This document shows, one piece after another, positions 1-6,406 of a stretch of 8,182 nucleotides of DNA. Position 1 is the first letter of the stretch, and every line of letters starts with the position of its first letter. The translations under genes and the position numbers were made by a program. The notes under the pieces are model-generated. The model was given only the letters and a program-made list of their open reading frames with translations, was not told where the DNA came from and did no database searches. Origin of the DNA: an uncultured Neisseriaceae bacterium (GTDB lineage Bacteria; Pseudomonadota; Gammaproteobacteria; Burkholderiales; UBA11063); assembly GCA_903891375.1 (NCBI GenBank), contig CAITEL010000155.1, positions 1-8,182 on the forward strand. The letters are read 5' to 3'.

Positions 1-450
1 CACAAACGAGTGGCATTAGCTGTGCTTTCAATGTGGCAACAAGTATTTGGTAATGGTGTTAAGGTGAGTTTACAAAATCAAGAGTGGAAAACTTTTTTGC
101 AGTTACGTCATAAAGGTGATTATGATATAGCTCGGGATGCTTGGTCAGCAGATTATAATGGTGTAACGTCATATACGCCATTATATTTATGTAAAAACGA
201 TCAAAATAACTCACACTATTGTAATCCAGAATACGATAGATTAATTAATCAGGCAACTAATACGGTTGATGCTAAAGCACAATTAACTTTATATCAACAA
301 GCACTTGCTATTCCATTGAATGATTATGCGGTGTTACCATTATTTCAATATGCATATCAACAAATGGTTAAACCCTACGTTAAAGGATATAATCCAGATC
401 AAAATTACTTAGAGCATGTACAATCGAAATGGATGAGTATAGACAAATGA
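1..450 (+). CDS. oppA: Oligopeptide-binding protein OppA, C-terminal part (5' truncated by window edge)
   Basis: This is the last 149 codons of a periplasmic solute-binding protein (SBP family 5) that captures oligopeptides and delivers them to the OppBC permease. The frame is already open at base 1, and the gene begins upstream. The visible part, with motifs NQEWKTFL, DYDIARDAWSADYN and NPEYDRLI and the ending VKPYVKGYNP, matches the C-terminal lobe of E. coli OppA/MppA in order and spacing. It is roughly the last quarter of a protein usually near 540 residues. Two cysteines (window residues 64 and 74, LC...YC) flank a short loop and could form a periplasmic disulfide; that is inference. The TGA stop at 448-450 overlaps the oppB start as ATGA, which fits translational coupling within an oppABCDF operon. 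Peptide specificity cannot be judged because the N-terminal lobe is missing. Confidence 0.9.
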   Translation, partial: HKRVALAVLSMWQQVFGNGVKVSLQNQEWKTFLQLRHKGDYDIARDAWSADYNGVTSYTPLYLCKNDQNNSHYCNPEYDRLINQATNTVDAKAQLTLYQQALAIPLNDYAVLPLFQYAYQQMVKPYVKGYNPDQNYLEHVQSKWMSIDK

Positions 451-1379
451 TGAAATTTTTAATTAGACGCTTATTAGTAGCTATACCCACAATGTTTTGT
501 ATTGTGTTATTGGTGTTTTCTTTAGTTCATGCTACCCCAGGTAATCCATTTCAGGGTGAAAAAGCATTATCTCCAGAAGTGATGAAACAACTATTACATC
601 AATATCGGTTAGATTTACCAGTTTGGCAGCAATTTTACTTATACATTGTTGATTTACTACATGGTAATTTTGGACCATCGTATAAATTCATTGGGCAATC
701 AATCAACGGTTTGATTTTCCCTGATTATATGGGTGGATTTTGGGTAACTATGCGCTTAGCTATATACGCTATGATATTTACTGTGCCTTTGGGAATTTTA
801 TTTGGTTGTTACGCTGGGTTGTATCGTAATACATGGTTTGATAGACTTGTAGTTATGTTGAATATGTTTTTTAGTGCAGTGCCAACGATTGTGACGGGTC
901 CTTTAGCTGTATTTTTATTTGCAGTGATTTTGCATTTATTACCTGCTAGTGGTTGGGGCGATGGTGACTTTAAACATCTATTTTTACCTGTTACGATTTT
1001 AACGCTAGCCTATATGCCAACAGTTGCTTTTGTCACTCGTGGTAGTATAATTGATGTTTTAAATTCTAATTTTATCCGAACAGCACGAGCTAAAGGTTTG
1101 CCAACACGAGCAATTATTTTTAAACATGCAATTAGGCCAACGTTGATACCAGTGGTGTCACTTTTAGGGCCAATGTTTGCTGGTGTTTTAGTTGGTGCTA
1201 TAGTTACCGAACAAGTTTTTGCACTACCAGGGTTGGGTATTCTAACTACAAATGGTGCTACCAATCGTGATTATAACTTAGTGCTGGGGATAACAATTTT
1301 TGGAAGTTTTTTAACAATAGCGTTTAACTTTTTTGTTGACATATTGTATTTCTTCTTAGATCCAAAAATAAAACAATAG
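447..1379 (+). CDS. oppB: Oligopeptide ABC transporter permease OppB
   Basis: Inner-membrane permease that pairs with OppC to form the channel for peptides supplied by OppA. The protein has 310 residues, against about 306 for E. coli OppB. It opens MMKFLIRRLL with a first membrane helix near residues 9-29, then a periplasmic loop with the family hallmark HATPGNPF, and further helices near 103-124, 135-165, 180-197, 235-255 and 279-303. The EAA coupling loop that contacts the ATPase lies at about 209-231 (FIRTARAKGLP...). It ends DPKIKQ, as in OppB proteins (DPKIRY in E. coli). An earlier in-frame ATG at 429 exists. I chose 447 because it overlaps the oppA stop as ATGA and aligns with the usual MLKFILRR start; 450 is equally possible by one codon. 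Only a weak GGATGAG lies upstream, so translation may depend on coupling to oppA. Confidence 0.93.
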   Translation: MMKFLIRRLLVAIPTMFCIVLLVFSLVHATPGNPFQGEKALSPEVMKQLLHQYRLDLPVWQQFYLYIVDLLHGNFGPSYKFIGQSINGLIFPDYMGGFWVTMRLAIYAMIFTVPLGILFGCYAGLYRNTWFDRLVVMLNMFFSAVPTIVTGPLAVFLFAVILHLLPASGWGDGDFKHLFLPVTILTLAYMPTVAFVTRGSIIDVLNSNFIRTARAKGLPTRAIIFKHAIRPTLIPVVSLLGPMFAGVLVGAIVTEQVFALPGLGILTTNGATNRDYNLVLGITIFGSFLTIAFNFFVDILYFFLDPKIKQ

Positions 1380-1391
1380 GGGTTAGATTTC

Positions 1392-2267
1392 ATGGTTTTT
1401 AGTAAAAGAATCAAAGAGACTTTAGGGGTACCTAAAGCAAAAGGATTTTGGCAAAATGCGTTTCGACGTTTTTCACATAATAAGTTGGCTATGGTTAGTT
1501 TAATCATTATTCTTCTATTAGCGTTACTCTGTGTAATTGTACCGATGTTAAGTCAGTATAGTTATAGTCAGCCAGATTTTACAGGTTCATTACAAACTCC
1601 TAACCTGAAACATCTATTTGGCACTGATGGTTTAGGGCGCGATTTATACGTACGTTCATTTATTGGTGGGCGTATAACTTTTGAAATAGCCTTTGCCGCA
1701 ACAGTTGTGGTGCTATTAATTGGTGTATTGTATGGTTCAATAGCTGGTTTTATGGGTGGCAAAATAGATTCACTGATGATGCGCTTTGTCGATGTTTTAT
1801 ATGGTGTACCATTCTTGTTTTTTAGTATACTACTTTTAACTCTTTTTGGTCAAAGTTTAATGTTATCTTTTGTAGCTATTGCAGCTATATCATGGTTAGA
1901 TATGTCACGTGTGGTGCGTGGGCAAACGTTAAGTTTAAAACAAAAAGAATTTGTAGAGGCCGCAGTTATTGCAGGTGTAGGTAAATGGAAGATCATTATC
2001 CGCCATATCATCCCAAACCTCATGGGCGTTGTGGTAGTTTATGCCGCTTTGGTAGTACCCAATATGATTGTACTATCAGCAGTGTTAAGTTTTTTTGGCT
2101 TAGGGGTAATGGAACCAATGACTTCGTGGGGATTATTAATTAGCGATGGGTCGCAAAATATGGATTCGTGGTGGCTATTGTTGTTTCCAGCAATGCTAAT
2201 GACAATAACACTATTAGCTTTTGCATTTGTAGTAAATGGGCTACGTGATGCACTAGATCCCAGATGA
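1392..2267 (+). CDS. oppC: Oligopeptide ABC transporter permease OppC
   Basis: Second inner-membrane permease of the peptide importer, partner of OppB. It has 291 residues, slightly shorter than the roughly 300 usual in the family. A cytoplasmic N-terminal tail with FRRFSHNKLAM precedes the first helix (about 33-55). The OppC hallmark HLFGTDGLGRD is at 74-84, and the remaining helices are near 97-120, 133-153, 157-172, 211-237 and 262-284. The EAA loop is at about 187-209 (FVEAAVIAGVGKWKII), followed by RHIIPNL, where the ATPases dock. The C-terminus NGLRDALDPR is typical. An AGGGG-containing Shine-Dalgarno about 10 bases upstream supports the ATG at 1392. The gap from oppB is 12 bases, consistent with one transcript. 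Confidence 0.93.
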   Translation: MVFSKRIKETLGVPKAKGFWQNAFRRFSHNKLAMVSLIIILLLALLCVIVPMLSQYSYSQPDFTGSLQTPNLKHLFGTDGLGRDLYVRSFIGGRITFEIAFAATVVVLLIGVLYGSIAGFMGGKIDSLMMRFVDVLYGVPFLFFSILLLTLFGQSLMLSFVAIAAISWLDMSRVVRGQTLSLKQKEFVEAAVIAGVGKWKIIIRHIIPNLMGVVVVYAALVVPNMIVLSAVLSFFGLGVMEPMTSWGLLISDGSQNMDSWWLLLFPAMLMTITLLAFAFVVNGLRDALDPR

Positions 2268-2284
2268 TTTAAGGTTGATTAATT

Positions 2285-3292
2285 ATGCCAATTTTAGAAG
2301 TAAAAAATTTAAACGTTAGTTTTAAAACAATAGATGGAGTAGTACAAGCAGTTAATAATGTATCTTTTAATGTAGAACATGGTGAAGTGCTGGGTATTGT
2401 AGGAGAATCTGGTTCAGGTAAAAGTCAGTCAGTTTTAGCTATTATGGGGCTACTTGCAAGTAATGCAACTGTTACTGGGTCGATAAAATTTCTTGGTCAA
2501 GAACTAGTAGGTGTAAATACTAAAGCTTTAAACAAGGTGCGTGGTAATAAATTATCGATAATTTTTCAAGATCCAATGACGTCACTTAACCCGTATTTAA
2601 CTATAAAATCACAAATGACAGAAGTTTTAATGTTGCATAAAGGGATGTCAAAACATGATGCGGTAATCGAATCAATAAGAATGTTAGATTTTGTAGGTAT
2701 TCCAGAAGCAAAAGAACGTATTGGTTTATATCCGCATGAATTTTCAGGTGGTATGCGCCAACGGGTGATGATAGCAATGGCATTACTGTGTAGACCAGAA
2801 CTCTTAATTGCTGATGAGCCAACTACAGCATTAGATGTTACGGTTCAAGCTCAAATCTTAAAAATATTGCGAGATTTACAAACTGAGTTTAAGATGTCAA
2901 TTATATTGATTACCCATGATATGGGTGTTGTAGCTAATGCTTGCGATAGAGTCAATGTTATGTATGCAGGGCAATTAATGGAAAGTGGTAGCTTAGATAA
3001 CATATTTTATGAACCACAGCATCCATATACTCAGGCACTCTTAGCTTCAATTCCAAGTTTAGAGCACGAAGTTGAGCGTTTAGCCACTATACCAGGGGAG
3101 CCACCAAACTTGTTGGCATTACCCGATGGGTGTGTTTTTCAGGGGCGTTGCCATAAAGTACATCAAGAATGCAAGGGAGGGGATGTTGTTGTACAGGATT
3201 TTGGTGCGGGTAGATTTATGAAATGTAATTTAATGCAAAATTTGACCAATGGTATTAATCAAGGTATAACTTCAAACGTGGTGGTAAATTGA
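2285..3292 (+). CDS. oppD: Oligopeptide ABC transporter ATP-binding subunit OppD
   Basis: Cytoplasmic ATPase that, with OppF, powers peptide import. It has 335 residues (E. coli OppD has 337). Visible motifs are Walker A GESGSGKS at 40-47, Q-loop Q95 in FQDPMTSLNP, ABC signature SGGMRQR at 154-160, Walker B LLIADEP at 173-179 with catalytic E178, and switch His211. All catalytic residues are present. The C-terminal oligopeptide-transporter extension (HPYTQALLASIP, then GEPPNL) ends with cysteines 283, 289, 296 and 314. The last twenty or so residues after C314 are Asn/Gln/Val-rich and look like a poorly conserved tail. An AAGG at 2271-2274 sits 10 bases before the ATG. The gene follows oppC by 17 bases, and its TGA is followed after one base by the oppF start. 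Assignment to OppD rather than DppD rests on the OppABC neighbours. Confidence 0.93.
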   Translation: MPILEVKNLNVSFKTIDGVVQAVNNVSFNVEHGEVLGIVGESGSGKSQSVLAIMGLLASNATVTGSIKFLGQELVGVNTKALNKVRGNKLSIIFQDPMTSLNPYLTIKSQMTEVLMLHKGMSKHDAVIESIRMLDFVGIPEAKERIGLYPHEFSGGMRQRVMIAMALLCRPELLIADEPTTALDVTVQAQILKILRDLQTEFKMSIILITHDMGVVANACDRVNVMYAGQLMESGSLDNIFYEPQHPYTQALLASIPSLEHEVERLATIPGEPPNLLALPDGCVFQGRCHKVHQECKGGDVVVQDFGAGRFMKCNLMQNLTNGINQGITSNVVVN

Positions 3293-3293
3293 G

Positions 3294-4265
3294 ATGGAAA
3301 AACTATTAGAAATTAAGGATTTGAAAGTATATTTTGAATTAAAAAGAAGTTTGTTGGGTAAAAAGAGAATCGTGTATGCAGTAGATAATGTATCTTTTGA
3401 TGTATATAAAGGTGAAACATTAGGTATTGTAGGAGAGTCTGGTTGTGGAAAATCAACGCTAGCACGTAGTTTGGTTGGACTTAACGATATAACTGATGGT
3501 AATGTGGTTTTTTTAGGTAAAGATAATTTGGCCAAAGCTGATTCTAAACGTTGGCATGCACTACGTCAAGAAATTCAATTTATTTTTCAGGATCCAGTTG
3601 CATCACTTAATCCTCGAATGACTGTAGCAGAAATTATCGCTGAGCCGTTAAATGTATATTATCCTAAAATGAAGGACGAAGAGGTTCTCGCTAAGGTGTT
3701 AGATATGATGCATCTAGTTGGGTTATCGGATAATCAAATTAACCGTTACCCACAAGAGTTCTCGGGCGGGCAATGTCAAAGAATCGGGATTGCACGTGCG
3801 TTAGTTTTAAATCCTAAATTAATTATTTGTGATGAGTCAGTGAGTGCTTTAGATGTTTCAATTAAGGCACAGATTATTAATTTATTAAAAGATTTACAAA
3901 AAAAACTTAGCTTAACTGTAATATTTATATCACATGATTTAAGTGTAGTTAAGCATATTTGTGATCGAGTTTTAGTAATGTATTTAGGTAATATTATGGA
4001 ACTAGCGACCAAAGAAGTTATTTACAAAAATCACCATCATCCATACACGCAAGCATTATTAGCCGCAGTACCTAGTGCTAATCCTAAAGTGGAAAAACAT
4101 AAGCATGTTAAACCATTGGAGGGCGAGTTACCTTCGCCGTTGCATCCTCCACAGGGGTGTGTGTTTTCAACACGTTGCCCGTTAGCAGATGATGGTTGTA
4201 AGTCTGCTCGTCCAGAATTGCGTTATATGGATGATGGGGCTTTAGTTGCTTGCTTTAAAGCTTGA
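3294..4265 (+). CDS. oppF: Oligopeptide ABC transporter ATP-binding subunit OppF
   Basis: Second cytoplasmic ATPase of the importer, predicted to pair with OppD. It has 323 residues, about ten fewer than E. coli OppF. Motifs are Walker A GESGCGKST at 47-55, Q-loop Q99, signature SGGQCQR at 157-163, Walker B LIICDE at 176-181 with E181, D-loop SALD, and switch His214. The stretch SGGQCQRIGIARAL followed by LVLNPKLIICD is characteristic of OppF. The C-terminal extension (HHPYTQALLAAVP, LEGELPSP, PQGCVFSTRCP) carries cysteines 289, 295, 302 and 320 with the same spacing as in OppD. The start lies one base after the oppD stop with only a weak GGTGG upstream, so the two are probably translated together. 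No hairpin terminator follows within the 40 bases before gloA. Confidence 0.93.
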   Translation: MEKLLEIKDLKVYFELKRSLLGKKRIVYAVDNVSFDVYKGETLGIVGESGCGKSTLARSLVGLNDITDGNVVFLGKDNLAKADSKRWHALRQEIQFIFQDPVASLNPRMTVAEIIAEPLNVYYPKMKDEEVLAKVLDMMHLVGLSDNQINRYPQEFSGGQCQRIGIARALVLNPKLIICDESVSALDVSIKAQIINLLKDLQKKLSLTVIFISHDLSVVKHICDRVLVMYLGNIMELATKEVIYKNHHHPYTQALLAAVPSANPKVEKHKHVKPLEGELPSPLHPPQGCVFSTRCPLADDGCKSARPELRYMDDGALVACFKA

Positions 4266-4280
4266 GCACAAAAAATATTT

Positions 4281-4286
4281 TATAAT
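4281..4286 (+). promoter_or_regulatory. Possible -10 box (TATAAT) before gloA
   Basis: A perfect TATAAT lies 20 bases before the gloA ATG in the AT-rich oppF-gloA gap. No good -35 hexamer sits 16-18 bases upstream (AAGCTT at the 17-base position), and transcription from here would begin almost at the GGAG ribosome site (4295-4298), leaving a leader of about 13 bases. In DNA this AT-rich a chance match is quite possible. Confidence 0.25.
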
Positions 4287-4305
4287 AAAATAATGGAGAA
4301 ATCTT

Positions 4306-4692
4306 ATGCGTATCATGCATACTATGATTCGAGTTACTAATTTAGAAAAATCTATTGAATTCTACAAGAATTCATTAAAGATGAATGTTATTAAACGAAA
4401 AGATTACCCAGATGGAAAATTCACGCTCGTTTTTGTTGGTTATGGTAACGAAGAAGATTCAGCGCTATTAGAATTAACATATAATTGGGACACCAGTAGT
4501 TATAATATTGGAGATGGTTTTGGTCATCTTGCAATTGGTGTTGGTGATATTTTTGCTGTGTGTGAGACTGTGAGATTTCATGGGGGTAATGTTATACGGC
4601 AACCAGCACCGATGAAATTTGGTGGAGGACGTAATATTGCTTTTATTGAGGATCCAGATGGATATAAGATAGAATTAATTGAAAATATATAA
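4306..4692 (+). CDS. gloA: Lactoylglutathione lyase (glyoxalase I), Ni-type
   Basis: Cytoplasmic enzyme that isomerises the hemithioacetal of methylglyoxal and glutathione to S-lactoylglutathione, the first step of methylglyoxal detoxification. It is a 128-residue vicinal-oxygen-chelate protein with two beta-alpha-beta-beta-beta halves. All four metal ligands of the E. coli enzyme are visible: His5 (MRIMH), Glu56 (LLELTYNW), His74 (GFGHLAIGV) and Glu123 (DPDGYKIELIE). The last is shifted by one from E. coli Glu122 by a one-residue insertion in the KFGGGRN loop. The short length and the lack of the extra insertions of the longer zinc-type enzymes indicate the nickel/cobalt class, an inference from family knowledge. 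GGAG at 4295-4298 lies 7 bases before the ATG. The gene ends 28 bases before the protease gene. Its partner hydrolase gloB is not in the window. Confidence 0.95.
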   Translation: MRIMHTMIRVTNLEKSIEFYKNSLKMNVIKRKDYPDGKFTLVFVGYGNEEDSALLELTYNWDTSSYNIGDGFGHLAIGVGDIFAVCETVRFHGGNVIRQPAPMKFGGGRNIAFIEDPDGYKIELIENI

Positions 4693-4705
4693 TATTTGTT
4701 ATTTC

Positions 4706-4714
4706 AGAGGAAAG
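4706..4714 (+). promoter_or_regulatory. Ribosome binding site deciding the degQ start
   Basis: AGAGGAAAG, with its core ending 9 bases before the ATG at 4721, is a good Shine-Dalgarno match. It favours that ATG over an in-frame TTG at 4679, which would overlap gloA and place extra residues in front of the signal peptide. Confidence 0.75.
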
Positions 4715-4720
4715 AAGATC

Positions 4721-6172
4721 ATGAAGAAAAAATTATTAGGGTTAATGGTTTTATCTACTTTAGTGGTGATGGGGTGTAATAATGGCAATGACCAGCAAAC
4801 ACAGGTTTCAGCACAAAACTTAGCAATTAATGTGGCAAAAGACGATGTAAAAAATCAAATCCAACTCCCTAACTTTGTTAGTTTAGTAAAACAAGTTGGT
4901 AACACTGTAGTTAATGTAACTGCAGAAATCCCTAGCCAAAATAATGCAGTTCAGCTTGATCCATTTGCTGATTTATTTGGCAAGTTTGGTCAGGCTATTC
5001 CGACTCCAAAGCCACAAAACCAAATTAAGCGTTCAATGGGTTCTGGGTTTATAATTAGCAAAGACGGTTATATTTTAACTAATTCACATGTGGTTGATGG
5101 TGCTAAAAAAATTACAGTAAAAACCACAGATAAACAAGAGTTAGAGGCTAAATTAATTGGCAATGACCCTAAGACTGATATTGCATTATTAAAAGTCAAT
5201 GCTAATAATCTCCCTGTAGCAAAAATAGGTGACCCAGATAAATTAGAAGTTGGTGAATGGGTCGCAGCAATAGGCGCACCATTTGGCTTTACTAATACCG
5301 TTACACAGGGGATAGTTTCGGCTAAAGGGCGTAATTTACCTGATGATTCATATGTGCCGTTTATTCAAACGGATGTACCTATTAACCCGGGTAATTCTGG
5401 TGGGCCGTTATTCAATTTAAATGGTGCAGTGGTTGGGATAAATTCACAAATTTATAGTCGTAGTGGCGGGTATATGGGTATTAGTTTTTCGATTCCGATT
5501 GATATTGCGATGAATATTGCTGAGCAATTGAAGAAATTTGGTAAAGCAGCTCATGGACAACTTGGGGTGCAGGTGCAGGCGGTGACTGATGGACTAGCCA
5601 AATCCTTTGGTTTAAAATCTGTGACAGGAGCCTTGGTGGCACAAGTTATACCAGGTTCAGCAGCTGACAAGGTAGGAGTAAAAACTGGGGATATAATTTT
5701 AAAAGTTGATGGTAAAGATGTAGCTGATTCAATGTCATTGCCGTTAATGATAGGTAGTAAAGCCCCAAATACTGAGGTTAAATTAGATATATATCGTGAT
5801 CATAAAAATATCACTTTAATGGCTAAACTAAAAGATGGGCAAAGTGCAGTAAATGGTAATAGTTCTAGTGATAATGATAAAAACTTGAATAATGCCGATG
5901 TGCTTAAATTGGATAAATTTGGTATCACTATAAGTAATTTAGATGCGGACGATAAGAAACAATTAAAAATTACTAGTGGTGTAGCAATCACTGCAACAAA
6001 TGGAGTGGCAGAAATGGCTGGCTTAATGACGGGTGATGTTATTTTATCAGTAAATAATCAAAGTGTTAATAATGTTAAAATGGTTAAAGAGTTACTTGGT
6101 AATACTACTACAGCAGCGCTATTGATTTTACGTAATAATCAGCAGATGTTTGTTACTATTAGTGTAAACTGA
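4721..6172 (+). CDS. degQ: DegP/DegQ (HtrA/MucD-type) periplasmic serine protease, probable lipoprotein
   Basis: Trypsin-fold protease and chaperone for misfolded envelope proteins, 483 residues. The N-terminus MKKKLLGLMVLSTLVVMGC is a signal peptide ending in a lipobox-like VMGC, so Cys19 may be lipidated and the protein membrane-anchored in the periplasm. Asn at +2 is not the classic Asp inner-membrane retention signal. An LA-loop-like segment (DPFADLFGKFG, about 80-90) precedes the protease domain (about 105-275), with catalytic His123 (TNSHVV), Asp153 (KTDIALLKV) and Ser226 (GNSGGPL) all present. PDZ1 spans about 279-370 (HGQLGVQVQ). An Asn/Ser-rich linker follows (about 373-391), then PDZ2 at about 395-483 (TGDVILSVNNQSVN). 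Two PDZ domains exclude the single-PDZ DegS. DegQ versus DegP/MucD is a name choice; the ending resembles betaproteobacterial DegQ/MucD. The stop overlaps a small ORF as TGATG. Confidence 0.92.
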   Translation: MKKKLLGLMVLSTLVVMGCNNGNDQQTQVSAQNLAINVAKDDVKNQIQLPNFVSLVKQVGNTVVNVTAEIPSQNNAVQLDPFADLFGKFGQAIPTPKPQNQIKRSMGSGFIISKDGYILTNSHVVDGAKKITVKTTDKQELEAKLIGNDPKTDIALLKVNANNLPVAKIGDPDKLEVGEWVAAIGAPFGFTNTVTQGIVSAKGRNLPDDSYVPFIQTDVPINPGNSGGPLFNLNGAVVGINSQIYSRSGGYMGISFSIPIDIAMNIAEQLKKFGKAAHGQLGVQVQAVTDGLAKSFGLKSVTGALVAQVIPGSAADKVGVKTGDIILKVDGKDVADSMSLPLMIGSKAPNTEVKLDIYRDHKNITLMAKLKDGQSAVNGNSSSDNDKNLNNADVLKLDKFGITISNLDADDKKQLKITSGVAITATNGVAEMAGLMTGDVILSVNNQSVNNVKMVKELLGNTTTAALLILRNNQQMFVTISVN

Positions 6173-6270
6173 TGAAAAAAAATATTATATTTTTGTCAAT
6201 ATGGCAACGGTTATTAATTACCTTGCCGTTTATACTTATCATATGGTTATTATATACTCTTTGTCTTTGA
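6172..6270 (+). CDS. Candidate 32-residue single-span membrane protein overlapping the degQ stop
   Basis: This small ORF opens with an ATG that overlaps the protease TGA as TGATG, a layout typical of coupled translation, and closes with TGA at 6268-6270. The product begins [15 protein letters not shown] and continues with a hydrophobic run [17 protein letters not shown]. This gives a positively charged N-terminus, then WQR, a central proline and one likely membrane helix of about 18-20 residues. No Shine-Dalgarno precedes it, so expression would depend on ribosomes finishing degQ. An A8 tract right after the ATG could allow slippage. I do not recognise a family. Its length is below most gene-finding cut-offs. 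It could be chance, because AT-rich DNA often yields hydrophobic ORFs, but the start overlap and the membrane-protein pattern argue for a real gene. Confidence 0.45.
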   Translation: MKKNIIFLSIWQRLLITLPFILIIWLLYTLCL

Positions 6271-6363
6271 ATTCTGTATTTTGTCAGTGTATGAAGAAAT
6301 GCGTCTTATGTACTATTACACTGCCTCGCACTTTTTCATACACTTTCGCGTCCAGAATTCAAA
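6266..6363 (+). repeat. Long two-tier inverted repeat (hairpin element) between degQ and serS
   Basis: The outer arms TTTGAATTCTG (6266-6276) and CAGAATTCAAA (6353-6363) are perfect 11-base inverted copies. Inside them AGTGTATGAA (6286-6295) pairs perfectly with TTCATACACT (6335-6344). The inner stem extends to 18 positions (6286-6303 with 6327-6344) with one G-U pair and one mismatch. A near-symmetric internal loop (9 and 8 bases) separates the tiers, and the apical loop is 23 bases with a further weak TGTA/TACA pair. No T-tract follows the 3' arm, so it is not a standard terminator. It may be an RNA hairpin in the degQ-serS transcript, a serS leader, or a small palindromic mobile repeat. 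The left arm contains the stop of the small ORF. Confidence 0.7.
6267..6295 (+). promoter_or_regulatory. Weak sigma-70-like promoter candidate for serS
   Basis: TTGAAT (6267-6272) and TATGAA (6290-6295) are separated by 17 bases and each match four of six consensus positions. The -35 would lie in the outer arm of the inverted repeat and the -10 in the inner arm. This is the only reasonably spaced pair I see in the degQ-serS gap, but matches of this quality arise often by chance. Confidence 0.2.
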
Positions 6364-6391
6364 TACTTCGAGTATATTATTACGTTTAAAT

Positions 6392-6396
6392 GAGGA
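6392..6396 (+). promoter_or_regulatory. Ribosome binding site deciding the serS start
   Basis: GAGGA lies 10 bases before the ATG at 6407. It supports that start over an in-frame ATG at 6281, which would add 42 residues unlike any SerRS N-terminus and would run through the inverted repeat. Confidence 0.75.
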
Positions 6397-6406
6397 AAAT
6401 AAAAAA

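Noticed and set aside
429..446. Upstream ATG for oppB at 429
   Set aside because: It adds six residues (MDEYRQ) that overlap oppA and are absent from OppB proteins; the ATGA overlap at 447 fits family starts.
1010..1264. Minus-strand ORF inside oppB, and similar minus-strand ORFs inside oppC, oppD, oppF, degQ and serS
   Set aside because: All lie within well-recognised plus-strand genes, lack recognisable domains or ribosome sites, and look like reading-frame shadows.
4266..4305. Terminator after oppF
   Set aside because: The gap is AT-rich with short A and T runs but no GC-containing hairpin.
4679..4720. TTG start extending degQ upstream
   Set aside because: It would overlap gloA and put 14 residues before a clear signal peptide; a strong ribosome site precedes the ATG at 4721.
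6201..6389. 62-codon ORF in the degQ-serS gap
   Set aside because: It has no ribosome site, overlaps the better 6172-6270 candidate and runs through the inverted repeat; its composition fits chance.
6281..6406. In-frame extension of serS to an ATG at 6281
   Set aside because: The added residues do not resemble SerRS and lie over the inverted repeat; the ATG at 6407 has a ribosome site and gives the normal N-terminus.
6266..6406. tRNA gene or tRNA-like leader in the gap before serS
   Set aside because: There is no T-loop GTTCRA-type arm with a proper 5-base stem, no acceptor/CCA-like pairing and no anticodon arm of the right size.
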